From positions 137,501 through 201,500 of the forward strand of contig CAUYUJ010012136.1 of assembly GCA_963575745.1 (NCBI GenBank): a stretch of DNA of 64,000 nt, given 5' to 3'. The DNA is from Prorocentrum cordatum. Its lineage: Eukaryota; Sar; Dinophyceae; Prorocentrales; Prorocentraceae. Shown in pieces: positions 1-9,368 of the stretch; the first letter of the stretch is position 1, and each line of letters opens with the position of its first letter. Made by a program: the position numbers and the translations under genes. The notes beneath the pieces are model-generated. The model saw only the letters and a list, made by a program, of their open reading frames with translations, did no database searches and was not told the origin of the DNA.

Positions 1-165
1 AGACCACTGTCTTGGAGCGTCGGGAAGCCGAAAAGAGGAAAACCCCACATTCAGCAAAAACTTACATTAAATCAATGATTTGTCCCTCTTGGGGCCTTCT
101 TGGGGGTGCTTTTGGAGGCCTCTCGGTGCGCTTGGGAACGATATCTCCGGGTATGACGGCTTCTT
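1..165 (+). repeat. End of a CTTGG phased array with A/T-rich spacer
   Basis: Positions 19-80 match the A/T-rich spacer seen between arrays at 25-27 kb (GTCGGGAAGCCGAAAAGAGG followed by an ATCAATG stretch). Positions 83-165 hold CTTGG words at 10-11 base spacing. This is the plus-strand orientation, opposite to the array that starts near 560. No gene is seen here. Confidence 0.6.
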
Positions 166-394
166 GGAGCGCTCCTGTGCTGTCTTAGGATTCTCCGGGA
201 CGTCTCCGATGACCCCCCTAATCGCCCTGGGTGTGCTGCGAAAGCTTGGCAAATCGCCCTGCGAGGCCCGGGGGACCGCTTCGAGGCCCGCCCGAGCGGT
301 CCCAAGTCCCCAGATCCCGGGAGTCCGGTTTTTTTTGTTGGGGGGGGGGCGGTTTTTCCCCCCGCCCGGGCTTGTAAAATTATCGGAAGAGGAA

Positions 395-484
395 TATATT
401 ATATATATATGTGTATAAACGTGTATATATAATCATAGTTTGTGTCTAGATGCATATATGCATATATATATATATATATACACA
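395..484. repeat. TA/CATATA microsatellite
   Basis: Short TA-rich tract with (TA)n and (CATATA)n runs, at 397-412 and 456-484. It lies between two CTTGG-type arrays of opposite orientation. The surrounding 166-540 shows no gene. Confidence 0.8.
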
Positions 485-559
485 TGTATGTGCACGAGGC
501 CGGGGGCCCGGGGCCGCGACCACGACAGCGCATGCGGGCACGTGGCCTCTAGGGCGCTC

Positions 560-1140
560 CTGAGATGGCCCCGAAACGCTTCTGGAGACGCCAGACCGCC
601 CCAGAGAGATCCAAGACGCTCCCAAAAGCTCCCCGGGAACCTCCAAAACCCTTCCAGGACGGCCCAGATGCCCCAACAGGGCCAAAGATGGGCCCAAGAG
701 GGCAAATAGACGGCCCAATAGACTTCCAAACGGCTCCAAGAGACTTCTGAGAGGCGTTCCGAGATGGCCCGACGAAGCCAAAACCGTTGATGTTCATTGG
801 TTTTTCATTGTTTTTTGCTTTATCGCTTTTCCGGGTTTCCGACGCTCCAAGACGGCCTTCGAGGCCCCCAAGAGAGCTCCAAGACGGCCCCAAAAAACCC
901 CAAAGGAACCCCATGACGGCCCAAGACAGCCCCAAAACTGCCCAGGAGGCCTCCAAGGAGCCCCAAGACGGCCCAAGAGCCGCCCAAGACGGCCCAAGAG
1001 CCGCCCAAGACAGGGGATCCGATTGACTGTGCGGGCCCTCGGCCCCGAGAGGCCCCCAGGGGGCCCCCAAGTAGCCCCTACAGGCTTCCAGGAACCCTCC
1101 AATAGACCCCCGAGAGGCCCCCAAGAGGCCCCACACAACC
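560..1140 (-). repeat. CCAAG/CTTGG phased array, minus orientation
   Basis: Degenerate repeat of CCAAGA-GGCC words at 10-11 base steps, with an A/T-rich spacer at about 780-840 (TTTTTCATTGTTTTTTGC region). Long open frames cross it on both strands only because the 10-11 base unit lacks stops. The translations are Gly-Leu-Trp-Ser or Pro-Arg-Gln low-complexity strings, so none is called as a gene. Confidence 0.75.
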
Positions 1141-1261
1141 CTCTGACCGGACGCCCTCGGGTACTTCTGCTGCTCCCGAAGCTTCCGGGCAACTCTTCGC
1201 TTCCTGAGGCCGTTCTCGGCCATCAGTTCCCCTGAACCGGCCCCGGGCCCACCAAAAAAGG

Positions 1262-1680
1262 ATGGTGGCAACCCGACCCCGGGGCGGGCGTGCCGACCTT
1301 TCTCTCCTCACCCAGGACAGCCCCGGACGGGGCCCAGGTGGAGATGACTGCAGTTCGTGCGCCGATCGTGGTGCTACTGATGATATGGTAGACGCGGTGG
1401 CACTGGCCGTGGTGGTGATGATGGTGGTCGTTGTGGTCGCGGCAGTGGCAGTGGCAATGGTCGTGGTATTGGTGGTGGTACAGGCGGAGATTGAACGCAT
1501 GGCCGTTACAATGGTCGCGGAAAGTGCAATCGTCGTGGAAAAGGTGGTCATGCCCAGAATGGACATGGAATCGGACATGATCGTGAACGCGGTGATGGCG
1601 CAAAAAGAAGTCGTAGCCGTGGCGGCATTGCCAATGGTAAGAGTGGGCGCAAGTGTGACCAGAACCTAAGTGCGCGCGAA
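1262..1680 (+). other. G-rich GGTGGTCGTGG-type tract (possible RGG-like remnant)
   Basis: Imperfect GGYGGTMGTGG repeats. One frame reads as a Val/Ala/Met-rich 135-codon string. A second frame reads as a Gly-Arg-Asp-Asn-rich string resembling an RGG box, with stops. A decayed Gly/Arg-rich exon is possible, but plain triplet-repeat drift explains it equally well. No function is assigned. Confidence 0.3.
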
Positions 1681-1707
1681 GCGCGCGCGCGTGGTTCTAG
1701 TATGTGT

Positions 1708-1720
1708 GAATATATATATA

Positions 1721-1759
<39 letters not shown>

Positions 1760-1785
1760 AAAAGAGAGAGAGAGAGAGAGAATGA
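1708..1785. repeat. TA and GA dinucleotide microsatellite
   Basis: (TA)n followed by two (GA)n blocks, about 1714-1783, separated by an A-rich interruption. It follows a short GCGCGC run at 1679-1690. Confidence 0.9.
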
Positions 1786-1789
1786 GCTT

Positions 1790-2265
1790 CTAAAAAGTCT
1801 CACTTAACCCTGCTCACGCTGGGCTTCGCGGGCGCCTTCATTGCCGACCTCGCCGTCGACTGCGTATCCTGCCCCGCGACGTCCCGAGGGCGCCCCGTGG
1901 GCCCTGAGGCGGCCACGCTCGAGTCCCGGGCGCAGGGCTAATGGGGATACTTCGCCCCAGGGGCGCTCGTTCCTGTTTTCCTCTTTGCGATCGCGGGAGC
2001 AGAGTGCACCGAGTGCCACGCGTGACTTGAACCCTTTGGTCACTGCGCCCTCTAGAGGTGAGTCAGAGCGGAAACCCCTTTTAACGCTTCGGTTTCGGAG
2101 TTCCCAGCTCGCAGCAGGACCCGCTGGCACACTTCGGCAGAGTCATTCGTTCGTTCGATCTCCTCCTCCTCCTCCTTCACTCTTTTGTCCTTGTATATGA
2201 TGCCTCCCTGTCGCGCCCCGAGGCCTGTTTTTGAACCGCTTATGATTCTGAAGCTTAAAGAATGG
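1790..2265. other. No recognisable gene
   Basis: GC-rich stretch with overlapping frames on both strands and no recognisable motif. It ends with a short CTCCTC run at 2160-2175. Confidence 0.5.
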
Positions 2266-2775
2266 CAACAGCTTCCCAGAAGGAGGGCGGGTCGCTTTCA
2301 AAATGCGGCTCTCGCCTTAGCGCCGCGCACATTCGTTTTAAAAACAGTTGCAAGACATGCACGGATTGAGGGCGGGTCGTTTTCAAAATGTGGTTCTCGC
2401 CTCAGCGCCGCGCACATTCGTTGTTAAATATTCGCAATGGCTTCACGGATTGATGGCGGGTCGGTTTCAAAATGTGGTGGTCGCTTTAGCCCGCGCACAT
2501 TCGCTGTGTTATGTTTGCTACAGCTTCACGGATTGAGGTCGTGTCGATTTCAAAAGGCGGTTCCCACCTTAGCGCTGCGCGCATTCTTTCAAACAACAGT
2601 TGCCAGACATTCACGGATTGAGGGCGGGTCGTTTTCAAAATGTGGTTCTTTGCTTTAGCGCCGCGCGCACTCGTTAACAAAGCATGCAACAGCTTCACGG
2701 CTTGAGGGCGGGGTCGTGTTCAAAATGTGGTTCTCGTCTTATCGCCGCGCATCTTCGCCTTATAAGTTGCAAGAG
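2266..2775 (+). repeat. Six-copy tandem repeat of about 84 bp
   Basis: Each unit carries a GGGCGGGTCG box, then TTTCAAAATGTGGTTCTCG, then a GCGCCGCGCACATTCG box, then CAGTTGC/TTCACGG. Units begin near 2284, 2370, 2453, 2535, 2621 and 2707, and diverge by point changes and small indels. Short open frames across it are by-products. Confidence 0.85.
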
Positions 2776-3043
2776 TTTCACGGCTTCCCATGGCCAACGT
2801 ACCAGAAATTTTGTTTTGGAAGGGTTCGTTGTGTTTGAGTTCCAAAAATGGCGTTCTGACACGACTGCAGATCGTCAGGGCGCAGCAGTCAGGTTGATCC
2901 AAGGCGTGGACATCCCGAGAATAATGTTTTGGCATGCTTCAAAGTCTTCAATCGGTTGCCTTCCAACGAAGCAGTTCTTGTAATGGAAACGAACCGCTGC
3001 AGGGGCTCATGAAAAGGGAGCTTGGAGGGAGGGTTTACACTGG

Positions 3044-3115
3044 TCCGCCTCCTCCTCCTCCTCCTCCTCCGCCGCCGCCGCCGCCGTCGCCGTCGCCGCA
3101 GCCGTCACCGCCGCC
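3044..3115 (+). repeat. (CTC)n/(CCG)n triplet tract
   Basis: Pure CTC run turning into CCG and GTC triplets. It encodes poly-Pro, poly-Leu or poly-Arg depending on frame. Flanks 2776-3043 and 3116-3639 contain no gene that I can recognise. Confidence 0.9.
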
Positions 3116-3639
3116 TGCCGTTCCCAGAGGTTGCCTCGCTGTTTCGTGGGCGGCGCAGGGCCGTGCGCTGCGTAGAGGGTAACCAACGTTGCCCCCAAGG
3201 TGACGTCCGCTCCCTTTCCTCCTGCTCCTCCTCCCCTCCCAGCGCCTCCTGTGATCGATCTGCGATTCCGCGTCCTCGTGTGCCGCCCTGGCCGCGCCGT
3301 GCGTTGAACAGCGGTGCGGCCAAACAGTTTTACCATATTCTGCGAAGGCGAGGTTTCTCATCCCCCCTCCCGACTAGATGGCGGGGCTCAGTCGTTCCCC
3401 CAGGAGGGGGCAGGCGTGTGCCGCAGCTGGCACGAGGGTAACGAACCTCCCCCCAGCCTGCCAGGGGTACCCGTTACTGTATGTTTTTAGCGCGTGGGTT
3501 TTCAATTTTCGAGGGTGCTGTGCTTAGGGCATCCTCGTGTGGCCTTGGCGTTCGGCGAAGGGGCCTGTGTGGTCTTGAGCCACGCTCTTCTGGCCGTGAG
3601 CCATGAGGAAAAAGACTGCAGGCCTCAGGCGGCGCGGTA

Positions 3640-3817
3640 TACAGTGGGGGCCCATGCCAAGAAACACACTGCTTGCCTCCAGGGTGCCTTGGGTTTCTTG
3701 GGTGCCGATACTTTTGCTGTGGACGGCGTGACGCTCCCACCGAACATCCATGGACGCCCTGGGGTCTCAGGGTTGGGTTTCTTGTGGAACCTTTCTTGTG
3801 GACTGGCCCCCGCTGTA
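3640..3817 (+). mobile_element. Tc1/mariner-like MITE, copy 1
   Basis: A 178-bp element counting both flanking TA dinucleotides. The left end reads TA-CAGTGGGGGCC and the right end, read on the opposite strand, TA-CAGCGGGGGCC. Similarity continues inward to AAGAAA blocks on both sides. A TA target site with CAGTG-type termini is the classic Tc1/mariner arrangement. It has no transposase, so mobility would need one in trans. Related copies lie at 24336 and 50431 in the same orientation. Confidence 0.65.
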
Positions 3818-3929
3818 CTTGCATCACGTAGTCCGCGCCTCTGGCCCGTGAGACATGGGACCGCGTCTGCGCGGCGGTGTTGGAATTCGAGGCCGACGGG
3901 AACCCGACGTGCAATTCTGACGCAACTCG

Positions 3930-4145
3930 GCGCCGAGCCCGCCGCACATCCGACGTGGGTCCAACGCCAGGTGGGGTCTCCAGTGGCCGCGCGAGGCCTC
4001 CAAGAGGTTCCTCGCAAGTAGCCCTCGGCCCCAGGAGGAGGACGACGGCGAGGCGAGAACCCGCCGCGCAGCCGACGTGGGTCCAACGCAAGGTGGGGTC
4101 TCAGGCTGCCGCTCGAGGCCTCCAAGATGTTCCTCACAAGTAGCC
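3930..4145 (+). repeat. 123-bp direct repeat pair that hosts a MITE insertion
   Basis: CCGACGTGGGTCCAACG occurs at about 3949 and 4072 with matching downstream sequence through GAGGCCTCCAAGA and AAGTAGCC. The first unit continues straight into CTCGGCCCCAGGAGG. The second is interrupted after AAGTAGCC by the element at 4146-4322 and resumes at 4323 with AAGTAGCCCTCGGCCC. The first unit therefore acts as an empty-site paralogue. Confidence 0.8.
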
Positions 4146-4322
4146 TTAAGTTGGGCCTGTCCCTCTACAGGAATATGCACACATGTCTATGTTTTATATG
4201 TGTGTATATATATATATTAAAACTTGGGGACCAGTCCTTCTAGTTGTTTTGACTACGTTTGAGTAGTTTGGGGGTGTTCTTTTCGTCCAAAATGCGCCTG
4301 TAGGGGGACATGCCAGACCGAA
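4146..4322 (+). mobile_element. MITE with 8-bp target-site duplication, copy 1
   Basis: The 177-bp element begins TTAAGTTGGGCCTGTCCC and ends in the related inverted sequence GGGACATGCCAGACCGAA, about 26 bp per terminal repeat with mismatches. AAGTAGCC is present immediately before (4138-4145) and after (4323-4330). The uninterrupted sequence exists next door at 4016-4023. An 8-bp duplication fits hAT-like elements, although the termini are not canonical. The interior contains a TA run and TTTTGACTACGTTT. A second family member is at 21470. Confidence 0.75.
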
Positions 4323-4453
4323 AAGTAGCCCTCGGCCCTAGGAGGAGGACGACGACGAGGCGAGGGCCGCGCCGCCTGCACAGCGTCTTTAAAAGGGCTT
4401 GACGACTCGTGGCCAATCGACTGGTGGGAATCCAGCGGGATATGTCAAGGTAA

Positions 4454-4777
4454 ATGCAGATAAAATTGGCCGTTGGGTGTGGTCAATTTGGTTCGTATGT
4501 CATTACTTCGACGGCATCGGCCTCGGCGCGGGCTTTGCCGCTCATCTTCATTGCCTTCGTGCTCATCCTGGTGGTCGGCGCGTTGCTCATGGAGTTCGTG
4601 GTGGAGGGCCTACTCGAGGTGGATTGTCGAGCTCAAAGAAATGCAGATAAGGATGGAACCATCCAGGCAAATTCATGCACACACAGGCAGATCCAGAGAT
4701 CTCCATGGACATCTGGCACAGATCGTGCTCCAGTGCGAGTCGAGGGACGGCAGCAGTCGGTAAGCCCTCAGCGATAG
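4454..4777 (+). CDS. Unrecognised small ORF with one hydrophobic segment
   Basis: A 107-codon ATG frame whose residues about 29-52 form a plausible membrane helix (LPLIFIAF followed by VLILVVGALL and MEFVVEG). The N-terminal half is Ala/Ser-rich and the remainder is polar. I do not recognise the family, and no splice sites or partner genes are visible. The frame ends shortly before a foldback element. It could be an exon of a host membrane protein or a chance frame in GC-rich DNA; composition alone does not settle it. Confidence 0.2.
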   Translation: MQIKLAVGCGQFGSYVITSTASASARALPLIFIAFVLILVVGALLMEFVVEGLLEVDCRAQRNADKDGTIQANSCTHRQIQRSPWTSGTDRAPVRVEGRQQSVSPQR

Positions 4778-4790
4778 GTCCAGGCCTCCC

Positions 4791-4952
4791 AGGTGGGGTC
4801 CGAGTCGATGGGGTCGGAGGATCGCGCCACACCGCCGATGCACCGCCGACGTCGCCGATGCACCGCCGACGCGTCGTCGATGAGCCGCCGACGCTTCGGC
4901 GATGCGCCGGCGATGCGGCGCGATCCTCCGACCCCGTCTGCTCGGACCCCAT
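4791..4952. mobile_element. Foldback (long inverted-repeat) element
   Basis: Arms 4791-4828 and 4917-4952 are near-perfect inverted copies sharing GGGGTCGGAGGATCGCGCC. The interior of GCCGATGCACCGCCGACG units is itself largely self-complementary, so almost the whole 162 bp can fold into one hairpin. No flanking duplication was identified. Confidence 0.7.
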
Positions 4953-5865
4953 CCGGGAGTCCCCGTGCACAGCGCTCTTCCGCGCACGGCCTGCGCCCCC
5001 GCAGGCTCTCCTGCGAGCAGCAGCAGCGGCGCTTCATCGGCAGCGAGGCCCGGCGGCACGCCTCGGGGGCCCGGCGGCGGGAGCGGCCGAGGATAGACGG
5101 CAGGGGGCCTGGCTCGGCATCGCTCGGGCGTGTGCGCTGCGTCCCGGAGAGCACAGTCGAGGAGCATCTCGCCCATGGGGCCGTCTCGGAGCGTCGGAGG
5201 CCAGGGCCATTGGAAGATCCAGGGGGGATCAGTGGTTTTTGGCCTCCTGGAGGTTCCCCCCGGGCTCGCCGCCGAGCCGCCCCATCAAGCAACGCCCCAT
5301 CGGAATTCGCTTGGCCCCCTCCCCTGGGCCACCCGACCGACAGCCGGCTGGGGGCCCGGAGCATTCTGGATCGATCACCTTGCGAAGGATAAGCATCCGA
5401 AGCCGAGACACGCACGGGGAAGGGACGTCCGAACGATGGCAGATTGGGGCTGGCGAAGGGTCCGAGGTGGCCTGGTTCCGCATTCGTTTTGGCCAGCAAG
5501 GAGGGTGTGGGATGCCCGAGGTTCTGGGTTCCAGCAGGTTTTTTCCTTCTTCGGTATCTCCGGGCCGCCTTCGGCCCTAGGAACCTTCAAAAACAGATCC
5601 GTGGTGGAATGTTACACCAGATGGGGGGATCTGGGTACCAATTGTGAGCGCATTTGCCCGTATCTGTCGTTTTGACAGGAAGTCTCTTGGCCCGTGCAGC
5701 TCAGACCCTGTGGCCGCCTCCAAGCAGGGGTGCCCCACAACAGACAGACTACAGAAGCCACCTACTTGGGGTCCGCGCTTGACGAAGAGAAAACGGGCGA
5801 AGACGAGGAAGAGTAGGAGGAGGGAGCAGGACGAGGACGAGTTGGAGGAGTTGCAGGAGTAGGGG
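4953..5865. other. No recognisable gene
   Basis: GC-rich sequence with several overlapping frames of up to 301 codons on the plus strand and 243 on the minus strand. Translations are Arg/Pro/Gly-rich with no recognisable motif. Confidence 0.5.
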
Positions 5866-5932
5866 GAGGGGGGAGGAGAAGCAGGTGGAGGGAGGAAGGG
5901 AGGAAGGAGGGAGGAGGAGGAGGAAAAACATG
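5866..5932. repeat. (GGA)n purine tract
   Basis: Imperfect GGAGGA run with AGG insertions. A second purine-rich block of the same type is at 6195-6275. Confidence 0.8.
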
Positions 5933-6337
5933 ATTAGAACAGGTACCATTTGCATAGGCTGAGGAGCCTGGACCAAACTAACGTAACTACCCACGGGAGA
6001 TCCTTCCGGAACAATTCCATTCGGTTTCAGTTGATTGCTCGAGTTCCCATGAAAGCTCGCCGCTGTCACTTTGTTCTTGTATGGTGTTCTAGTCTGTGAA
6101 GCTGGGCTTGGTCTGCAGTTTGCGGAGGCTGTCGGGATGGAGCCCGGTTTCTTAAGCAGACGTTTTTTTGTTTTCCGTCAAGCAGGGACGAATTCAGAAA
6201 AGGAAGGGGAGGAGGAAGAGGAAAAGAAGCAGGAACGAGGCGGGGGAGAAGGAATGGGAGGAGAAAAATGAGGAGGGGGTGACGAGGAATTGGCCGAGGC
6301 CGAAAGCCGAGAATCAGGAGGAGTTGATATGACTCCA

Positions 6338-6405
6338 TCCTCGCCGTCTACTGCCGCCGCCGTCGTTGTTATCGGATATTGTTGTTGTTCGTCGGACATT
6401 CCGCA
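6338..6405 (+). repeat. GCCGCCGTCGTT-ATCGGATATTG box, copy 1
   Basis: Matches 6987-7055 with scattered changes: CGCCGTCT, then GCCGCCGCCGTCGT, then ATCGGATATTG and GTCGTCGG. Together with the ATG box at 6559 it defines a unit that recurs around 6987-7990. Confidence 0.7.
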
Positions 6406-6554
6406 TCCGTACCAAGCTGCAGGTAGGTGCACAAAAGGAGCGCGCTACCGTCGTCTGTCGTCGCTGGCCGGCCGGACCCCTCCTTTACCGTATCTATATG
6501 TGCGCTTCCGTTTAACGATATACAGATATTATGATATCTATATATACACAATTA

Positions 6555-6810
6555 AGCCATGCTGGACTCGATGATGATACAGCCTACAGAACAGGTATAC
6601 CCAATGACAATGGCAGAACAACCTGACATGCCAATCATAATGTCAGAATCTTTTGATCCTCTGGCAAATACCTGGCTATCAGCCGAAAGCTCTGGACCAA
6701 TTCATGATCATGACTTGGCAAATCAGCCGCGCCGAAATAATCACTTTTGCTTTCTGTTTCGCACCGACGTTCCTGTGATTCACATGCCGAACGAGGACCC
6801 ACAAGGTTAG
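6555..6810 (+). CDS. Repeat-associated short ORF, copy 1 (unknown)
   Basis: An 83-codon ATG frame with start MLDSMMIQPTEQVYPMTM. A diverged copy begins at 7861 (start MADSMMTQPTEEIYPMTM), so this N-terminus belongs to a repeated sequence rather than a single-copy gene. Both copies follow a TA-rich stretch and an AAGCCATG context. The C-terminal half is unlike the second copy. I do not recognise the family. It may be the start of a decayed mobile-element gene. Confidence 0.3.
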
Positions 6811-6986
6811 ATTGCTTCGGGTAGGGCTGACTTAGTTATTTCGAGCACCGCTGGCGGAAATGGGAGAGGAGATGCCAACACGTGAAGGATATTGGTATTG
6901 ATCGAGAACGATCCGCACTAATAGGGGTTGATATATGCTCGCTGATTCACCATTAACAGGAAAATCGTGCGACGTAGCGGGCGAAA

Positions 6987-7055
6987 CTGGCTCTATCTTC
7001 GCCGTCTCCAGCCGCCGCCGCCGTCGTCATCGGATATTGCTGCTGGTCGTCGGCA
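6987..7055 (+). repeat. GCCGCCGTCGTC-ATCGGATATTG box, copy 2
   Basis: Second copy of the 6338-6405 box. In this copy the satellite at 7056-7835 lies between the box and the downstream ATG box at 7858. Confidence 0.7.
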
Positions 7056-7835
7056 CACAAGACACATGATTCTCCTCCGTCCGTCCGGCGGTGGCCCTAG
7101 CGGTGTCCCGCGGTGTCCCGTGGTGTCCGTGGTGTCCCGTGATGACCGCCGTTGCTAGGACAAAGTCAAGACACATGATTCTCCTCCGTCCGGCGGTGGC
7201 CCTAGCGGCGTCCCGCGGTGTCCCCGGGTGTCCCGTGGTGGCCCGTGATGTCCTGTGGTGTTCCATTGAGTGAGATCGATAGTGAGATCGACAAGTGTCC
7301 CGTGGTGTCCCGTGGTGTCCTATGGTGTCCCGTTGAGTCAGATCGATAGTGAGGTCGATAGTGAGATCGCTACTGAGATCGATGTGATGCCCCGAGGTGT
7401 CCCGTGGTGTCCCGTTGAGTGAGATCGATCGTGAGATCGACAGGTGTCCTGTGGTGTCCCGTGGTGTCCCGTTGAGTGACATCGATAGTTAGATCGATGT
7501 GGTGTCCCGAGGTGTCCCGTGGTGTCCCGTGGTGTCCTCTGGTGTCCCGTCGAGTCAGATCGATAGTGAGATCGATAGTGAGGCCGATAGTGAGATCGAC
7601 AGGTGTCCCGCGGTGTCCCGCGGTGTCCCGTGGTGTTCCGTGGTGCCCCGTGGTGTCCCGTTGAGTGAGATCGATAGTGAGATCGACAAGTGCCCCGTGG
7701 TAATCCGTGGTGTCCGGTGGTGTCCCGTTGAGTGAGATCGATAGTGAGATCGATTGAGTCAGATGTTGGTTCCCCCCCTTCTCCCCGCCCACACAATCTC
7801 CTTATCACCCGAAGGGTGGTCGTATAGGTATAGGT
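7056..7835 (+). repeat. Left arm of giant inverted satellite
   Basis: Arrays of GTGTCCCGT (9-mer) alternating with GAGATCGATAGT (12-mer) blocks. It is preceded by two boxes of ATGATTCTCCTCCGTCC plus GGCGGTGGCCCTAGCGG, and followed by a TCTCCTTATCACCCGAAGGG-TGGTCGTATAGG flank. The right arm at 10722-11640 carries all three components in reverse order and on the opposite strand. Frames across it are low-complexity. Confidence 0.85.
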
Positions 7836-7857
7836 AGATATGTATGTCTAATCTTAA

Positions 7858-7990
7858 GCCATGGCGGACTCGATGATGACCCAGCCGACTGAAGAGATAT
7901 ACCCAATGACAATGGTAGAACAATCTCACATACCAAGCAAAAGTCATAATCTTGCGATCTGCTGGCACATAATTGGAGGAGGGTGACATT
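7858..7990 (+). repeat. Copy 2 of the 6555 repeat, truncated ORF
   Basis: The ATG at 7861 opens a 42-codon frame starting MADSMMTQPTEEIYPMTM that stops in TGA near 7986. It shares TATACCCAATGACAATG with the copy at 6599. Confidence 0.6.
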
Positions 7991-8292
7991 TGTTCGGGAA
8001 GGAGGGCTGACATAATGCCCTGGGACGTCAGCCAACCACTTGAAGGGGGAGGACGCGGGTGAGGACGAGAGGGCGGGAAGGGGAGGTGAACGAGGAGGAT
8101 GGGCCACAGGAGGAAGGGGAGGAGGGGCAGGAGGGCTCTGTTCGTCACACTTCCCCTCGGGCGGACGTTGTGGGTATATGTTCCGCAAGGTCAGGCGCTT
8201 GTTCGGGATATCGGCGGGCGATGCCATGGATGGGACTTCGGGGGCGCAGTCCGCTCGCTGTCGCCAAGTTTGGTTGGGCAGGTCCGCCGACA

Positions 8293-8595
8293 GCCCAGGA
8301 CCTCCCTTCCCTCCCTCCCTTCCTTCGATCCCTTTCTCTGCCATCCCATTCCTTCCTCCCTGCCCCCATCGCTCCCTCGCCCTCCTCCTTCCTCTCCTTC
8401 CGCCTGGCCCTCCCCTCCTTCCTCCTGGCCCTCCTCTGCTTCCTGTCCTCCTTCCTCCTCTCTTTCCTCCTTCCTCCTGGCCCTCTCTCTCTTCCTTCTT
8501 CCTCCTTCTCCTTCCTCTCCTTCCTCCTGGCCTCCTCCCCTTCCTCGCTCCCTCCCTCCCCCCCCATCGCTCCCTCCCCCCGCCCTCCTGAACTC
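8293..8595 (+). repeat. CTTCCTCC polypyrimidine tract
   Basis: About 300 bp of almost pure pyrimidine on the plus strand (CTTCCTCC, CTCCCT units). A purine-rich GGAGG block precedes it at 8045-8145. The long Ser/Pro/Leu frames across it are composition artefacts. Confidence 0.85.
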
Positions 8596-8599
8596 GCTG

Positions 8600-9110
8600 C
8601 CTCTCGCTGGCCTTGCGAGACGCAGCACGGCCGACACTTTGGTGCAGGCTCGGTGGCAGGACTGATCGTCTGCTGCTGCTGCTCTACTGCGAGTGGCCTT
8701 CCACGTGTGTCTCCGTCCCGTGGCATTGTGCAGGGCACGGCCACTCTGCAGATCGGGCGTGGCGTACCGTAGCTTCGTGGCCACGCCATGGCTCGCAGGC
8801 GCTACCTTTGTAAGGAAAATCCCGGAGGCCCCGCGCGGCCCGCATTGGTGGCATTGTCTAGTCCACACGTCAGTTCCGTAAGCTGTTGGTCGACGTTCGC
8901 GCGGCGATGCTCGGGCGTCAGTCCGACGTAAATCTCACGCAATTCCGACGTAGTCCGACGTGAACCCCACGTAAGTCCGGCGTGATTCCGACGTAAATCG
9001 GGTCTCAAGTTGCCGCGCGAGGCCTTTAGGTTTTTCCTCACGACAATCTCAACCTCATGGGCCCAGGGTGGTTCTGGACAGGCATGCGAACTCGGGCGGA
9101 AGGCCGATAC
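8600..9110. other. No recognisable gene; short GTCCGACGTAA repeats
   Basis: Contains a small CTG run near 8667-8680. At 8915-8998 there are about six imperfect copies of TCCGACGTAA. The GCCGCGCGAGGCCTTTAGG stretch near 9013 resembles the 123-bp repeat at 3.9-4.1 kb. Confidence 0.5.
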
Positions 9111-9112
9111 CG

Positions 9113-9368
9113 CAACAGCGTGTTGCAGCTCTATTCTCGCTGCGAGGCTTCGCACAGTTACTCTTACCAGCCTGGAGCATATCCCTATCCCTATGCTGGG
9201 CATCTCTTCATCACGATGCCAATCTTAGGGATTCCCTTATTTTTTGAGGGTGCATGATTGTCATCGCCTTTTGGCGTGTCAATCTTAGGGATAGGGATAA
9301 GTTCGAGGCTGGTAAGCAACAGCGTGTTGTAGTTTCTTTCTCGTCGCGAGGCTTCGCACCGTTACTCT
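9113..9368. mobile_element. Foldback element flanked by about 51-bp direct repeats
   Basis: Inverted arms 9163-9194 and 9286-9316 share CTTACCAGCCT and TATCCCTATCCCTA. CAACAGCGTGTTG with GCGAGGCTTCGCAC and GTTACTCT occurs on both sides (9113-9164 and 9318-9368) in direct orientation. CAATCTTAGGGAT occurs twice inside. Confidence 0.6.

Noticed and set aside
1262-1669. 135-codon Val/Ala/Met-rich ORF as a membrane protein
   Set aside because: The hydrophobicity comes from GTGGTG triplets, and a Gly/Arg reading of the same DNA is equally plausible.
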